Shown here one piece after another: positions 41,358 through 50,233 of a stretch of 64,000 nt of DNA; the first letter of the stretch is position 1; every line of letters begins with the position of its first letter. This DNA is from Fimbriiglobus sp043785105 (lineage in GTDB: Bacteria > Planctomycetota > Planctomycetia > Gemmatales > Gemmataceae): NCBI GenBank assembly GCA_043785105.1, contig JAYVXO010000203.1, positions 8,691-72,690 on the forward strand, given 5' to 3'. The notes under the pieces are model-generated. The model was not told the DNA's origin and searched no databases. It was given only the letters and a program-made list of their open reading frames with translations. The translations under genes were made by a program, and so were the position numbers.

Positions 41358-43010
41358 TTGACCGACCGCATTGATCCCGCAACGGGCTTGCTCATGGATA
41401 TTCCCGTCAAAAAACTGGCCCGGCTGTTGAAGCCCGACCAACCGCTCGATGTCCGCGCGTCGGCGGTGGTGATGTTGGCGGAACTGGGTGTCAAGGACGC
41501 GGAGGCGTACTCGGAATTGATTACGTGCCTGGACGATGAATCGGAGTTGGTCCGGATTCCGGCGATCAAAGCGGTCGGCAAGTTGAAAATCGGCAAGGCC
41601 CTGCCGGTGCTGATCGAACGCATCAAGATCGGCGGTCCGGAATCCACCCTCGCGGCGGAATCGGCGGCCAAGTTGGGCGCGGAGGGCGTGAAGGCGTTGC
41701 AAAACTTGATGGCCCATGTTGCCCCTGGGTTGCGTCGTTACATCGCTGCTGCGCTGACGGGTGCCGGGGCAGCCGGTGCTAACGCGAGTGTGGCTGTGTT
41801 GCAAGACAAAGATCCGCAAGTCGCAGCGGCCACCGCCACCGCCATGATCGGGCGAATCCCCACCATGCCAGCGGACCAAAAAGCGACGCTGCTCAAAGAA
41901 CTCATCGCGGTGGCATCTAACAAAAAGGTGAAACTGACGCCGAATGCCGAGATGCCGATCGTCCGGGTGTTGGCCTCATTGAATGATGCCAGCGCAGCGG
42001 ACGTGCTTTGGGACCGCACCCTGCCACCCCACGCCCCGGAGGTGCGCGCGGCGGCGTTGCAAGCCGTCGGCGGTTGGACACAAACCCCGACGAAGGAACA
42101 ATGGCGGCGGTTATTTGCCTGCGCGTCGGAGACCCTGTTTCAAGTGGTCGCCCCGGCGGTCATGGTGTTGAACCGGTTCCCCGTCTCGAACAAAATGCTC
42201 GACGATTGGGTGAAGTTGCTGCACGCCCCGGACATGGCCGCCCGCCGAATGGCGATCGACAAAATCGGCGACCGCGACACCGCCGAAGTCGCCGACGGGT
42301 TGATGGGCCAAATCCATCACGCCGACCGCAACTTGCGCGACGCCGCCCGTGACCGGCTGACAAAACTTGAACACGGCCGCGCGCTGCTAGCCACCGCGTT
42401 AATGGAAGCCAAGCACACGGACGAAGCCTGGCAACTAGCCCGTTCAATGGCGCCGTTCGTGAACACCTTCTCCGCGAAACTGCGGGACGATCTCTTCAAA
42501 CAAACCTGCCTCTACGTAGAAGCCAATGACCACCGCGTCGATCCGTTGTGGTTCCTGCTGAAAGAAGCGGATGCGACCGGCCTGCGGGACAAGATGCACG
42601 ACCAAGCCGTGGCGAAGCGCAAAAAGAAGGACTACGACACGGCACTGAAGTACCTAAAAACCCTGGTCCGTGACCCCGCCGTCGGCTTCCCGATCCGGCT
42701 GGAACTGGCGATGTGCGGGCTGAAGAAGTCGGACAAAGAAATCGCCGCCGAGAGTCGCGCCAACGACGCCTGCTTGCGGCAGTTTGAACACATCCTCGGG
42801 CAAGACGCCGACGAAGCGTTGAAGCAAATCGAGAAGGCGAAGTGGCTGGACGAGAACGATTTCTTCTACCTCGGCTTCCACTTTTCCGAACGCCTCGGCA
42901 AGGAGAAAGCCTTCGGCGCGGCGATGCTCAAATTCGTCGTACAAGCCTCGCCCAAGTCCAAGCACGCCACGGCCGCGAAGAACAAACTGAAGTCCGTTGC
43001 GGCGGAGTAA
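41358..43010 (+). CDS. HEAT-repeat protein
   Basis: This 550-residue protein carries HEAT-type alpha-alpha repeats from about residue 15 to 360 (DVRASAVVMLAELG, LVRIPAIKAVGKLKIG, MAARRMAIDKIGDRDTAEV). A less regular, Lys-rich helical C-terminal half follows, with TPR-like periodicity (YDTALKYLKTLVRD). There is no signal peptide, so it is likely a cytoplasmic scaffold. The start is TTG 41358; ATG 41394 is an alternative, and neither has a clear ribosome-binding site. It lies 39 bases after the STM4014-like gene on the same strand and may be in its operon. No enzymatic motif was seen. Confidence 0.8.
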   Translation: MTDRIDPATGLLMDIPVKKLARLLKPDQPLDVRASAVVMLAELGVKDAEAYSELITCLDDESELVRIPAIKAVGKLKIGKALPVLIERIKIGGPESTLAAESAAKLGAEGVKALQNLMAHVAPGLRRYIAAALTGAGAAGANASVAVLQDKDPQVAAATATAMIGRIPTMPADQKATLLKELIAVASNKKVKLTPNAEMPIVRVLASLNDASAADVLWDRTLPPHAPEVRAAALQAVGGWTQTPTKEQWRRLFACASETLFQVVAPAVMVLNRFPVSNKMLDDWVKLLHAPDMAARRMAIDKIGDRDTAEVADGLMGQIHHADRNLRDAARDRLTKLEHGRALLATALMEAKHTDEAWQLARSMAPFVNTFSAKLRDDLFKQTCLYVEANDHRVDPLWFLLKEADATGLRDKMHDQAVAKRKKKDYDTALKYLKTLVRDPAVGFPIRLELAMCGLKKSDKEIAAESRANDACLRQFEHILGQDADEALKQIEKAKWLDENDFFYLGFHFSERLGKEKAFGAAMLKFVVQASPKSKHATAAKNKLKSVAAE

Positions 43011-43048
43011 CAGAGTTGCTCGATGCTCGAGGTTTCTGAAAGCAGCAC

Positions 43049-43135
43049 TCGCCACAAAGGGTACACAGAACCACAGAGAAGGAAAATTAGTATTTGGATT
43101 TCTCACCGTGGCTCTCTGTGCCCTCTGTGGTGAAC
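43049..43135. repeat. Imperfect palindromic intergenic element
   Basis: The left arm (about 43049-43083, containing gccacaaagggtacacagaa) and right arm (about 43102-43135, containing ctctgtgccctctgtggtga) are imperfect inverted copies. Both are built from short CACAGAG-type units. The element fills most of the gap before moeA. It is the same style as the elements at 36.1 and 44.4 kb. Confidence 0.6.
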
Positions 43136-43158
43136 ATTGATCGAGTCGTCGGAGTGGG

Positions 43159-44361
43159 ATGATGCTTGAAGTTGCGGTTGCGCTGGAAATCGTGTTAGGT
43201 CATGCGAAGCCATTGAAGCCGGAGATTACGGCGTTGATGTCGTCGTCACTGGGGCAGGTGATCGCGGACGACATTCACGCGGACGTGGACTCGCCGCCGT
43301 TCGATAAGGCACTGATGGACGGCTACGCGGTGCGGTCGGCGGACGTGGTGAATGGTGTGGCCGAGTTGCGAATCGTGGAAGAAGTCGGTGCGGGGAGTGT
43401 GCCGACGCGGGCGATTTTCGTCGGCGAATGCACTGCCCTTTACACCGGGGCGCCGGTGCCCACCGGCGCGGACGCGGTCGTTAAAAAAGAACTCGTCGAA
43501 GTGCTGGCCGACAACCGCATCCGCGTGAATGACCCGTCGGTGAAGCCGGGGCGACACGTGATGGCCCGTGGCGACGAGATGCGAACCGGGGATGTTGTCC
43601 TGCCACGTGGGACGGTCATCACCCCCGCCGTGTTCGGGTTGTGTGCCACGATCGGCAAAACGGCGGTGCCGTCACTTCCGCTGCCGCAAGTTAGTATTTT
43701 CGTCACCGGCAACGAATTGGTTGAACCGAACCGCCGCCCACGTGGCGGGCAGATTCGCAACTCGAACGGCCCGATGCTGATGGCCCAAACTGCGCGGGCG
43801 GGTGCGTTGCCGCGGTATCTGGGGATCGGCACGGACGACACCGTCGTACTGGAATCGCTCATTCGGGAAGGGCTGTTGTCGAACGTGCTGATCCTGTCCG
43901 GCGGCGTGTCGGTGGGGAAATTCGACTTGGTGCCGAAGGTGTTGGAATCGCTCGGGGTGACGATTCAGTTTCACAATGTACGAATGAAACCGGGCAAGCC
44001 GATCCTGTTCGGCACCAAGGACGGCACGTTAGTGTTCGGCTTACCGGGCAACCCGGTCAGTGCGTTCGTGGGGTTTGAACTGTTCGTGAAACCGGCACTC
44101 CGGGCGTTGTCCGGAAAGACCGTGGCGTGGCACCCGCCGATTCGTGCGACCCTCGCCGAGCCGTTCACCACGTCCAACGATCGCCCGACGTACCACCCCG
44201 CCAAGCTGCACGGTGACAAAACGGGTGCCACCGTCACACCGCTGCCGTGGTCCGGCAGCGCGGACTTGCGAGCGATGCTAAACGCCAACGCACTATTGGT
44301 GTTGCCCGCCGGGGACGTTCGCGGTGAAACTGGTGACGCGATGGACGTGATGGTCCTGTAA
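43159..44361 (+). CDS. moeA: Molybdopterin molybdenumtransferase MoeA
   Basis: This 400-residue protein is of normal MoeA length. The motifs are PPFDKALMDGYAVRSAD near residue 47-63, TGAPVPTGADAVV, the MoCF-fold LSGGVSVGKFDLVP, MKPGKPILFG and FGLPGNPVSA. It inserts molybdate into adenylylated molybdopterin to finish the molybdenum cofactor. Two ATGs (43159 and 43162) follow GGAG; the second has the better spacing. No other moa/mog genes are nearby, so it is an isolated cofactor gene. It is flanked on both sides by palindromic intergenic elements. Confidence 0.95.
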   Translation: MMLEVAVALEIVLGHAKPLKPEITALMSSSLGQVIADDIHADVDSPPFDKALMDGYAVRSADVVNGVAELRIVEEVGAGSVPTRAIFVGECTALYTGAPVPTGADAVVKKELVEVLADNRIRVNDPSVKPGRHVMARGDEMRTGDVVLPRGTVITPAVFGLCATIGKTAVPSLPLPQVSIFVTGNELVEPNRRPRGGQIRNSNGPMLMAQTARAGALPRYLGIGTDDTVVLESLIREGLLSNVLILSGGVSVGKFDLVPKVLESLGVTIQFHNVRMKPGKPILFGTKDGTLVFGLPGNPVSAFVGFELFVKPALRALSGKTVAWHPPIRATLAEPFTTSNDRPTYHPAKLHGDKTGATVTPLPWSGSADLRAMLNANALLVLPAGDVRGETGDAMDVMVL

Positions 44362-44372
44362 CCTAGATTTTT

Positions 44373-44500
44373 CACCACGGAACACACGGAAAACACGGAA
44401 AAAGAATCGAACAAATTGTTTCGAGCCAGAGAACTGTACGTCTAGCAACAGTGTGTATTTGTTTCTAATTCCGTCTTAATTCCGCGTGTTCCGTGGTTCC
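44373..44500. repeat. Palindromic intergenic element (CACGGAACACACGGA type)
   Basis: The left arm (about 44373-44405, containing caccacggaacacacggaa) is an inverted copy of the right arm (about 44466-44500, containing ttccgcgtgttccgtggttc). The arms share about 16 near-identical core bases and enclose a roughly 60-base centre without an ORF. It lies between moeA and lnt and belongs to the same family as the elements at 36.1 and 43.1 kb. Confidence 0.6.
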
Positions 44501-44547
44501 AGGATTTCGATTTGAAACGCTCTGCTCCCACCGATGGAAGGATTCTC

Positions 44548-46281
44548 GTGAAGCCTGCTCGTGTCTTTTTACCGGCGATACTCTCGGGGCTGCTGCTGTG
44601 GACGGCGTTCTTCCCGCTCGACCTGGGCGCGATGTCGTTCGTCGCGCTGGCCCCGTTTTTGACACTGGTTCGCGCGGAAGGGATCGGACCCAAGCGGCGA
44701 TACTTCGCGGCGTTTCTGGGCGGGTTCGTGTTCTTTGGGCTGGCCTTTAATTGGGTGCGCGTCGCGCACCCGATGATGGCCCTGTTCGCGTGGCCTGGGA
44801 TCACGATTTACTGTGCGCTCTACTGGCCGCTTGCCTTGTTCCTGATCCGCAAACTCGATCGGTTCAAGCTGCCGCTTTCCCTGAGTACCGCCGTGGTGTG
44901 GGTCGGACTCGAATACGTCCGCGCACACTTCCCGACCGGGTTTTCCTTCCTGCAACCGCTGGGCCTGTACCAACTGATTGGCTGCGGCTGGTACTTCTTG
45001 GGCTACACGGTCCACGGGTTCTTGCCGATCATTCAATCAGCGGATTTGGGCGGGGTCTATCTCATTTCGTTCAGCATCGCCGGGGTCAACGGCTCCGTGT
45101 ACGACTGGCTGATTCGCTCGACGTGGGTGCGAACCGCGCTGAACTGGCCGACCGCCTGGACGCGGCCCACGTTCACCAACGAAGCCTACGTCGGCGCGTG
45201 TACGGTCATGGTGCCGATGGTGTTGATTTGTTACGGCACCGTGCAACTCGTCCACCCGCCGTATGACAAAGGCCCCCGCATCGCGGCGGTGCAGGGGAAC
45301 CTGTCGCAGAACGCCAAGATGGTTCGCGGCGATCAAAAGATTGAAGCGGAACCGATCCCATTGCGTGATGAATATGGTCCGTTAGCCCGCAACGCCGGGG
45401 TGCCGCCGGACAAGACGATCCCCACGCCGGACCTTGTGATCTGGCCGGAAACGTGCTGGTGGGATAATTGGCTGACTGCCGCCCCCGATGTTCCCGATGA
45501 ACCGGGCATCGTCGATTTCCGCCGAAAGGTGGACTACGTGCGCCGGTCACTCGGCATCGAATCCGCGAACTTGATGCGAACCCACGCCCTGCTGGGGCTG
45601 AACTCCGAAGACTGGGACGGCACCCGTTGGGGCCGAGCGAACTCGGCGATTCTGATTACCCCCTCCGGCGAGTTTGCGGGACGGTACGACAAGATGCACC
45701 TCGTCCCGTTCGGCGAATACGTGCCGCTGAAAAAGCAACTACCGTGGCTGCAACGGTTCACGCCCTACGACCACGACTACAGTTGCACACCCGGTGAAAG
45801 CCGCACGCTGTTCGACCTGCCCGCCAAGAACGGCAAGACCTACAAGTTCGGCGTGCTGATCTGCTATGAGGACTCCGACCCGTCAATTGCCCGCCGCTAC
45901 AACTGGGGCGGTGACGGAAGACCCGGCGCCGACTTCCTGGTGAACATCTCCAACGACGGGTGGTTCGACGGCACCGAACAACACGAAGAACACCTCGCCA
46001 TCTGCCGCTTTCGCGCCGTCGAATCCCGGCGAAGCGTGGTGCGCGCCGTCAACATGGGAATCTCCGCAATCATCGACCCCGACGGCCGCATGGTCGCGCT
46101 GCCCAACGCCGAATCCTGGGCCGCGTCCAAGAAAATCTCCGCCATCGTTCGCGGCGAAGTCCCGATCGACAACTCCGGCACCCTGTACGCCTACCTCGGC
46201 GACTGGGTGCCCGCCCTGTGCTGGCTGGCGATTCTAGTCGGGTTGGTGGTGGGGCGAATGCCGAAGTACAGCGGGAAGTAG
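44548..46281 (+). CDS. lnt: Apolipoprotein N-acyltransferase
   Basis: The protein is 577 residues from GTG 44548. This start is chosen because GGAAGGA lies five bases upstream; a TTG twelve codons earlier has no such site. About six hydrophobic segments fill the first 230 residues, followed by the nitrilase-like domain with the triad E301 (WPETCWW), K382 (YDKMHLVPFGEYVP) and C439 (LICYEDS). A SNDGWFDGT segment and a final hydrophobic helix complete the Lnt layout. It adds the third acyl chain to lipoproteins at the inner membrane, consistent with a diderm envelope. The stop is 28 bases from the convergent plsC-like gene. Confidence 0.93.
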   Translation: MKPARVFLPAILSGLLLWTAFFPLDLGAMSFVALAPFLTLVRAEGIGPKRRYFAAFLGGFVFFGLAFNWVRVAHPMMALFAWPGITIYCALYWPLALFLIRKLDRFKLPLSLSTAVVWVGLEYVRAHFPTGFSFLQPLGLYQLIGCGWYFLGYTVHGFLPIIQSADLGGVYLISFSIAGVNGSVYDWLIRSTWVRTALNWPTAWTRPTFTNEAYVGACTVMVPMVLICYGTVQLVHPPYDKGPRIAAVQGNLSQNAKMVRGDQKIEAEPIPLRDEYGPLARNAGVPPDKTIPTPDLVIWPETCWWDNWLTAAPDVPDEPGIVDFRRKVDYVRRSLGIESANLMRTHALLGLNSEDWDGTRWGRANSAILITPSGEFAGRYDKMHLVPFGEYVPLKKQLPWLQRFTPYDHDYSCTPGESRTLFDLPAKNGKTYKFGVLICYEDSDPSIARRYNWGGDGRPGADFLVNISNDGWFDGTEQHEEHLAICRFRAVESRRSVVRAVNMGISAIIDPDGRMVALPNAESWAASKKISAIVRGEVPIDNSGTLYAYLGDWVPALCWLAILVGLVVGRMPKYSGK

Positions 46282-46309
46282 ATTCTTCACACTCCATAGG
46301 ACAGCCATT

Positions 46310-46978
46310 TCAAGTCTTGCGGCGGCACCGATCGGCGACGTGATGGGTTTGCACGATGGCGTCACGGAGATCGTTCAGCATCTCGTCGCGGTCCATCGTT
46401 TTGTAGCGGGTCGGGTCGATTGGCGGGCCATACGCCACAGTGATCGCGCGGCCGTGGGCGGGGAGCGGGAGCAGTTCCGGGTGCGGCCACTTTTGGTGTC
46501 GCGGCCACATCTCGTAAGCCCCTGCAAGGGCCACCGGAATGATCGGGCACGTCACCCGTTTCATCAGCAACGAAATCCCCGGCTTGAGTGGTTGAACCTC
46601 ACCCGTATGGGTGCGTTCGCCCTCCGCAAAGATGACTACGGCTTGCCCGTCGGCGAGTTCTTTGAACACCGTTTGCAGCCCCTCTTTGCCAAACCCGCGA
46701 TCAATCGGCACGGCACCGTAACAGCGTATCAACCTCGCAAACATTGCGTTGTGAAAGAGATTGTGCCTCGCTAAATATCGCAACCGCCGAGTGGCCGCTT
46801 GCCCGATCAACCACGGGTCAATGAACGATTGGTGATTCGACACCAGAAGTGCGGGGCCAGTCGTCGGGATGTTCTCCCGCCCCGTCGCCCGGAAGCTCAG
46901 CCCGAACGTGAGTGCGTGATACGACAGCCAATACGTCGAATGATAAACACCCCGCGAAGTCAACTCCGAGTCCGCCAT
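46310..46978 (-). CDS. plsC: 1-acyl-glycerol-3-phosphate acyltransferase (PlsC family)
   Basis: This 222-residue protein has the PlsC acyltransferase motifs. H49-x4-D54 in SNHQSFIDP is the catalytic pair, and the acceptor-site FAEGERTHTGEV and a later VALAGAYEMWP are present. It makes phosphatidic acid from lysophosphatidic acid at the membrane. The start overlaps the end of cmk by 19 bases, so the two are co-translated; the cmk-plsC pairing is common in several phyla. No long membrane helix is predicted by eye, as is usual for the family. Confidence 0.9.
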   Translation of the reverse strand: MADSELTSRGVYHSTYWLSYHALTFGLSFRATGRENIPTTGPALLVSNHQSFIDPWLIGQAATRRLRYLARHNLFHNAMFARLIRCYGAVPIDRGFGKEGLQTVFKELADGQAVVIFAEGERTHTGEVQPLKPGISLLMKRVTCPIIPVALAGAYEMWPRHQKWPHPELLPLPAHGRAITVAYGPPIDPTRYKTMDRDEMLNDLRDAIVQTHHVADRCRRKT

Positions 46979-47634
46979 CGCTGAACTACCTCGACCATGT
47001 GAGCAAGTACCATCTCTTGAGATAGATTTGATGTATCAATCGGGACCGCGTCGGCGGCTTTTTGGAGGGGGTCGATGGCACGGGTTTCGTCTTGATGGTC
47101 GCGGGCGATGATCTGTTCGATGAACTTGGCGAATTCGGGCGAGTCGTCGGAGAGGTTCAGTTTATCTTGGATGGCGCGGCGGCGGGCGCGGTGTTCGGCG
47201 CTGGCGGTGAAGAAGAATTTGACCGGGGCATTCGGGAACACGACAGTGCCTTGATCGCGTCCTTCACAGATCATGTCACGCCCGTCAGCGATGCGGCGTT
47301 GTTCCTGTTGCAGTTTCCGCCGCACTTCAAGAAACGTCCCGACCCGACTGGCTGCACGCCCCATCGCTTCGGACTGAATCACGGACAGTAAGTCTTCGCC
47401 GTTTAATTTCACGTGGGCGTTGGTCAACTCGAAATGAAACGGTTCAATGATAGATGTGATGGCTTCAATGTCTCGTGGTTCCGCATCCAGTGCAAACCCG
47501 CGTCGCATCAACTCGAACGCCGTGGCGCGATACATCGCCCCGGTGTTCAACAACTCGAACCCGAGCGCATCCGCTAGTTGAGTCGCCGCCGTCGATTTGC
47601 CCGACCCCGCGTGGCCATCAATGGTGATAATCAT
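46960..47634 (-). CDS. cmk: Cytidylate kinase
   Basis: This 224-residue protein is of standard Cmk length. A P-loop GHAGSGKST lies at residues 7-15, LNTGAMYRATAF follows at the nucleoside-binding region, and the typical ICEGRDQGTVVFPNAPVKFFFTA and RRRAIQ segments are present. It phosphorylates CMP and dCMP with ATP. It is the upstream gene of the cmk-plsC pair. The upstream gap is filled by a palindromic repeat, so the promoter must lie within or next to that element. Confidence 0.95.
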   Translation of the reverse strand: MIITIDGHAGSGKSTAATQLADALGFELLNTGAMYRATAFELMRRGFALDAEPRDIEAITSIIEPFHFELTNAHVKLNGEDLLSVIQSEAMGRAASRVGTFLEVRRKLQQEQRRIADGRDMICEGRDQGTVVFPNAPVKFFFTASAEHRARRRAIQDKLNLSDDSPEFAKFIEQIIARDHQDETRAIDPLQKAADAVPIDTSNLSQEMVLAHMVEVVQRWRTRS

Positions 47635-47705
47635 GGGGGCGACCGCGAAGCTGGGATTGGTCTGATGGCGAGTATTTATTCATGCGACAGGCAGTCTTGG
47701 CTTTG

Positions 47706-47910
47706 TGCCCTGAAGGGGCACCGGAATGTAGCCACGGGTGGAGCGTTTCGCGCAACCCGTGGACAGTGACACCCTATTGTCATTCGCCCTGGAGGGGCGA
47801 AGGAAATCCGCTGCCCCTTCAGGGCAGTCGAGTATTGAAGTATCCGGTTCCACGGGTTCCGCGAAGCGCTCAACCCGTGGCTACATGCCTTGGCCCCTAC
47901 CGGGGCCACC
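47706..47910. repeat. Composite palindromic intergenic repeat
   Basis: The left part (47706-47762) contains tgccctgaaggggca and gtagccacgggt...acccgtgg. The right part (about 47846-47910) contains ccacgggtt...aacccgtggctac and ggcccctaccggggcc. The ends are inverted copies, and nested small palindromes include cgccctggaggggcg and ctgccccttcagggcag. Every frame is open by chance only. It separates the divergently read ends of cmk (start) and the Pro-rich protein gene (stop). Confidence 0.6.
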
Positions 47911-47925
47911 GAACATCAATCGCCC

Positions 47926-49371
47926 TTACTTGATCCGCAGCGTGATGGTTTCGCCGTCCTTGATGACGCCGTTCGTAGCTTGGGCGCCGGCGTGGAGGAG
48001 TTCGTAGGTGTAGCTTCCGGCGGTAATTTCGACCAACTTCGTTTCGTTGGGTTCGAGGCGGTGGGACTTGCCGTTCACGATCATCGAAATCTGCACGGGG
48101 TATTCGTTGACGATGCGCACCGTGGATTTCGGTCCGATCATTGCCATCGGGCTGGTGTCTTTCGGCGAGTAGGCGGACGTACTCTTCGCGGCATCGGACA
48201 TCGACTTTTCGAGGCGTAACAATGCTTCTTCGATCCGCTTCAGCCGGGCGTCGAAGTCGAGCACCTTGGAGATGAGGCCGGGGTCGGTCTTCCCGGTATC
48301 GGCGTTCTTGCGGCCTTGAATCACGTCTTCTGTGTTGTCGCGGAAGGTCTTGTTGAGACCCAATTCTTTCGTGATGTCTTCCAGTTGCTTCTTCATCGTC
48401 GAGAGGTCGTCGGCCTTGGGGGCGTCCTTCTTTTCGACCGGCGGCTTTTCGGGTGGTGTCTGCGCACTGACGGGCGCTGCGGCTAGGGCCGCGCCCACAA
48501 GAGCGGAGCGTAAGAAAGGGATGGTCGGAATCATGGGTGTATCTCCGGGTGCAATCGTCGATGGTGTGGTTGGCGCTGGCTTCGGTAAGGACACCAAGCT
48601 TGCGGCTTCCGGTCCGACACTCGGCACAATCGGTGCCATCGGTGTAGGAGTATCCAGCTTGAGGTTAAGCTCCGGTTGCACGGGTGGCAAGCTAAAATTG
48701 ACGGGCGCCGGGACAACCGGCTGCACCGATGCAACCGACTTTGCCGGTTGCATCGGTGGGGCAACTTCAGTGATGGCCGGCGGAGCCGGGGTTGCGGCAG
48801 TGGGAATTGCTGGCGTGATCGGTTGAAACCGTGGAATCGGTGCGACTTCAATCGACTTCGGAACGGCTGGAAGTGTCACAAGTGGTGCGATAAGTTCTGC
48901 TGGCTTCGGCACATCGGGTGTCACCGGGGCCGGAATCGTGAGGGTGCCCGGCACAGCTAACGGTTCGCTGGCAGCGGGTTTCACCACGTCCAGAGCTTTA
49001 GGCAACGGCGGCCATTGGTTCGGCAAATTCGGGATCACGGGGGTGCTTGGTTTGGGGTCCACGCCGATTGGCGGCAACGTCGGGAGCGTCGGCACTTCGG
49101 GCACAGCGACTTCCGCGCTGGTGTGAACGATCTGGCTCACTGGTGCTGCTGCCAGTGGTGCCGGTGCGGGGTCGAGTTGCGGGTCTGTTGGTTTCGGGGC
49201 GGCGTTCCAGATTGGCTGCTCGCCTTGGGCTTGAACCAGCGGAGACTTAATCGGCTCCGCCGTGGCGCCGGTGTAGAGGCCAAGACTACCGGCCCCGACG
49301 GCAAGCCCCACCGTCGTGACACCGAGTACGGGTAACAGACGACGACGAGATTGCGGATGGTTCTCGGACAT
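47926..49371 (-). CDS. Proline-rich membrane-anchored protein of unknown function
   Basis: The protein is 481 residues from ATG 49371, preceded by AAGAGGGG; a longer frame runs back through a terminator and is rejected. A hydrophobic segment at about 11-35 is a signal anchor. Residues about 50-310 are a Pro/Ala/Val-rich low-complexity stalk. About 320-400 is charged and probably coiled coil (TMKKQLEDITKEL, LDFDARLKRIEEALLRLEKS). The last 70 residues form a compact beta-rich domain (STVRIVNEYPVQISMIVNG). It looks like a periplasmic spacer protein. I do not recognise a family. Confidence 0.7.
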   Translation of the reverse strand: MSENHPQSRRRLLPVLGVTTVGLAVGAGSLGLYTGATAEPIKSPLVQAQGEQPIWNAAPKPTDPQLDPAPAPLAAAPVSQIVHTSAEVAVPEVPTLPTLPPIGVDPKPSTPVIPNLPNQWPPLPKALDVVKPAASEPLAVPGTLTIPAPVTPDVPKPAELIAPLVTLPAVPKSIEVAPIPRFQPITPAIPTAATPAPPAITEVAPPMQPAKSVASVQPVVPAPVNFSLPPVQPELNLKLDTPTPMAPIVPSVGPEAASLVSLPKPAPTTPSTIAPGDTPMIPTIPFLRSALVGAALAAAPVSAQTPPEKPPVEKKDAPKADDLSTMKKQLEDITKELGLNKTFRDNTEDVIQGRKNADTGKTDPGLISKVLDFDARLKRIEEALLRLEKSMSDAAKSTSAYSPKDTSPMAMIGPKSTVRIVNEYPVQISMIVNGKSHRLEPNETKLVEITAGSYTYELLHAGAQATNGVIKDGETITLRIK

Positions 49372-49412
49372 AGTAGCCCCTCTTCCGTGAGATTCGGCTC
49401 GACTAACGGTGT

Positions 49413-49458
49413 AAAAAAAAGCCCAGCCGGACCACCGAGGTGGCTGCTCCGGCCGGGC
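49413..49458 (-). terminator. Rho-independent terminator after the acetyltransferase gene
   Basis: Read on the minus strand, a 10-bp stem (49458-49449 with 49430-49421, one G-U pair) is followed by eight U (49420-49413). An inner short hairpin lies in the loop. It lies 53 bases past the stop of the rimI-like gene and 42 bases upstream of the next start. Confidence 0.88.
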
Positions 49459-49510
49459 GTGAACCGACGTCCCCCCGAACGTCGGCCCTTCGCATCTGTG
49501 CATCTCTGCG

Positions 49511-50047
49511 TCAGTTTTCTTCAAACTGGGCGATGCGATTCACAGGCGTTTCCAGCGCATCCGTGTCGGCTTCCCTGCCCACACGATGCTCCATCAGGAA
49601 CGCATCTTCCCCACTGTCCTCGTAATAATTCCGCAGCACCCGCGTCGCCTTGAAGTCCTGGGTGCGGAAGAATTTCTGCGCGTCCAGGTTTCGTTCCCGG
49701 ACCGCGAGTGTGATTTTGCTACGGCGGTGGCTCGACAACTTGCCGATCAGCTTCGACACCATTTGCGCCCCGATGCCACTGCGACGGTGCATCGGAGCGA
49801 CCGCGAAGTTCAACACGTGGAGTCGGTTTTTATGCAACTCGTAGATCATGAACCCGACGATGCGGTCCTGGTGTTCCGCGACCATGCCGATGCAGTTGCG
49901 TTGGCGAAGGCAGCGTAAGAAATCGTCCTCCGTCCAGGCGTACTCGAAGCTCTGTTGCTCCGCTTGAAGTACCTCGGGCATGTCACGGCGAATCATCCAC
50001 CGGATGTGAACCCGGACCAATTCTTTCTGGGCACGTCCTGTGCTCAT
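49511..50047 (-). CDS. rimI: GNAT acetyltransferase, RimI-like
   Basis: This 178-residue protein starts at ATG 50047, chosen because GGGGGAGG lies about nine bases upstream; a frame 24 codons longer exists. The GNAT fold is clear: IRWMIRRDMPEVLQAE at the N-terminus, the RimI-like SFEYAWTEDDFLRCL, LNFAVAPMHRRSGIGAQMV (acetyl-CoA loop RRSGIG), and VRERNLDAQKFF. RimI acetylates the N-terminus of ribosomal protein S18 and sometimes other proteins. The C-terminal 30 residues are an acidic extension. It ends before a clear terminator. Confidence 0.85.
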   Translation of the reverse strand: MSTGRAQKELVRVHIRWMIRRDMPEVLQAEQQSFEYAWTEDDFLRCLRQRNCIGMVAEHQDRIVGFMIYELHKNRLHVLNFAVAPMHRRSGIGAQMVSKLIGKLSSHRRSKITLAVRERNLDAQKFFRTQDFKATRVLRNYYEDSGEDAFLMEHRVGREADTDALETPVNRIAQFEEN

Positions 50048-50233
50048 GAGCGGAAACCTCCCCCGCCGGGTGTGCGTGCCAACTCTGACGATCCGCAACC
50101 CCGGCTTATTTCCCGACAAATTTCAAGAGCGTGGCAATGAATGTCATCAATGATCCCCCCACAACTCCTGAAGCCCCTCTCAAGACCACCATCTCCGACC
50201 CGGCGAACCGGGCCGGAGTTCCCACCTCAAACG

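Noticed and set aside
47676..48007. Small open frames on both strands between cmk and the Pro-rich gene
   Set aside because: They lie in a palindromic repeat block, so both strands stay open. No start signals or homology.
49372..49524. 51-codon N-terminal extension of the Pro-rich protein
   Set aside because: It reads through the rho-independent terminator of the upstream gene and ahead of the signal anchor.
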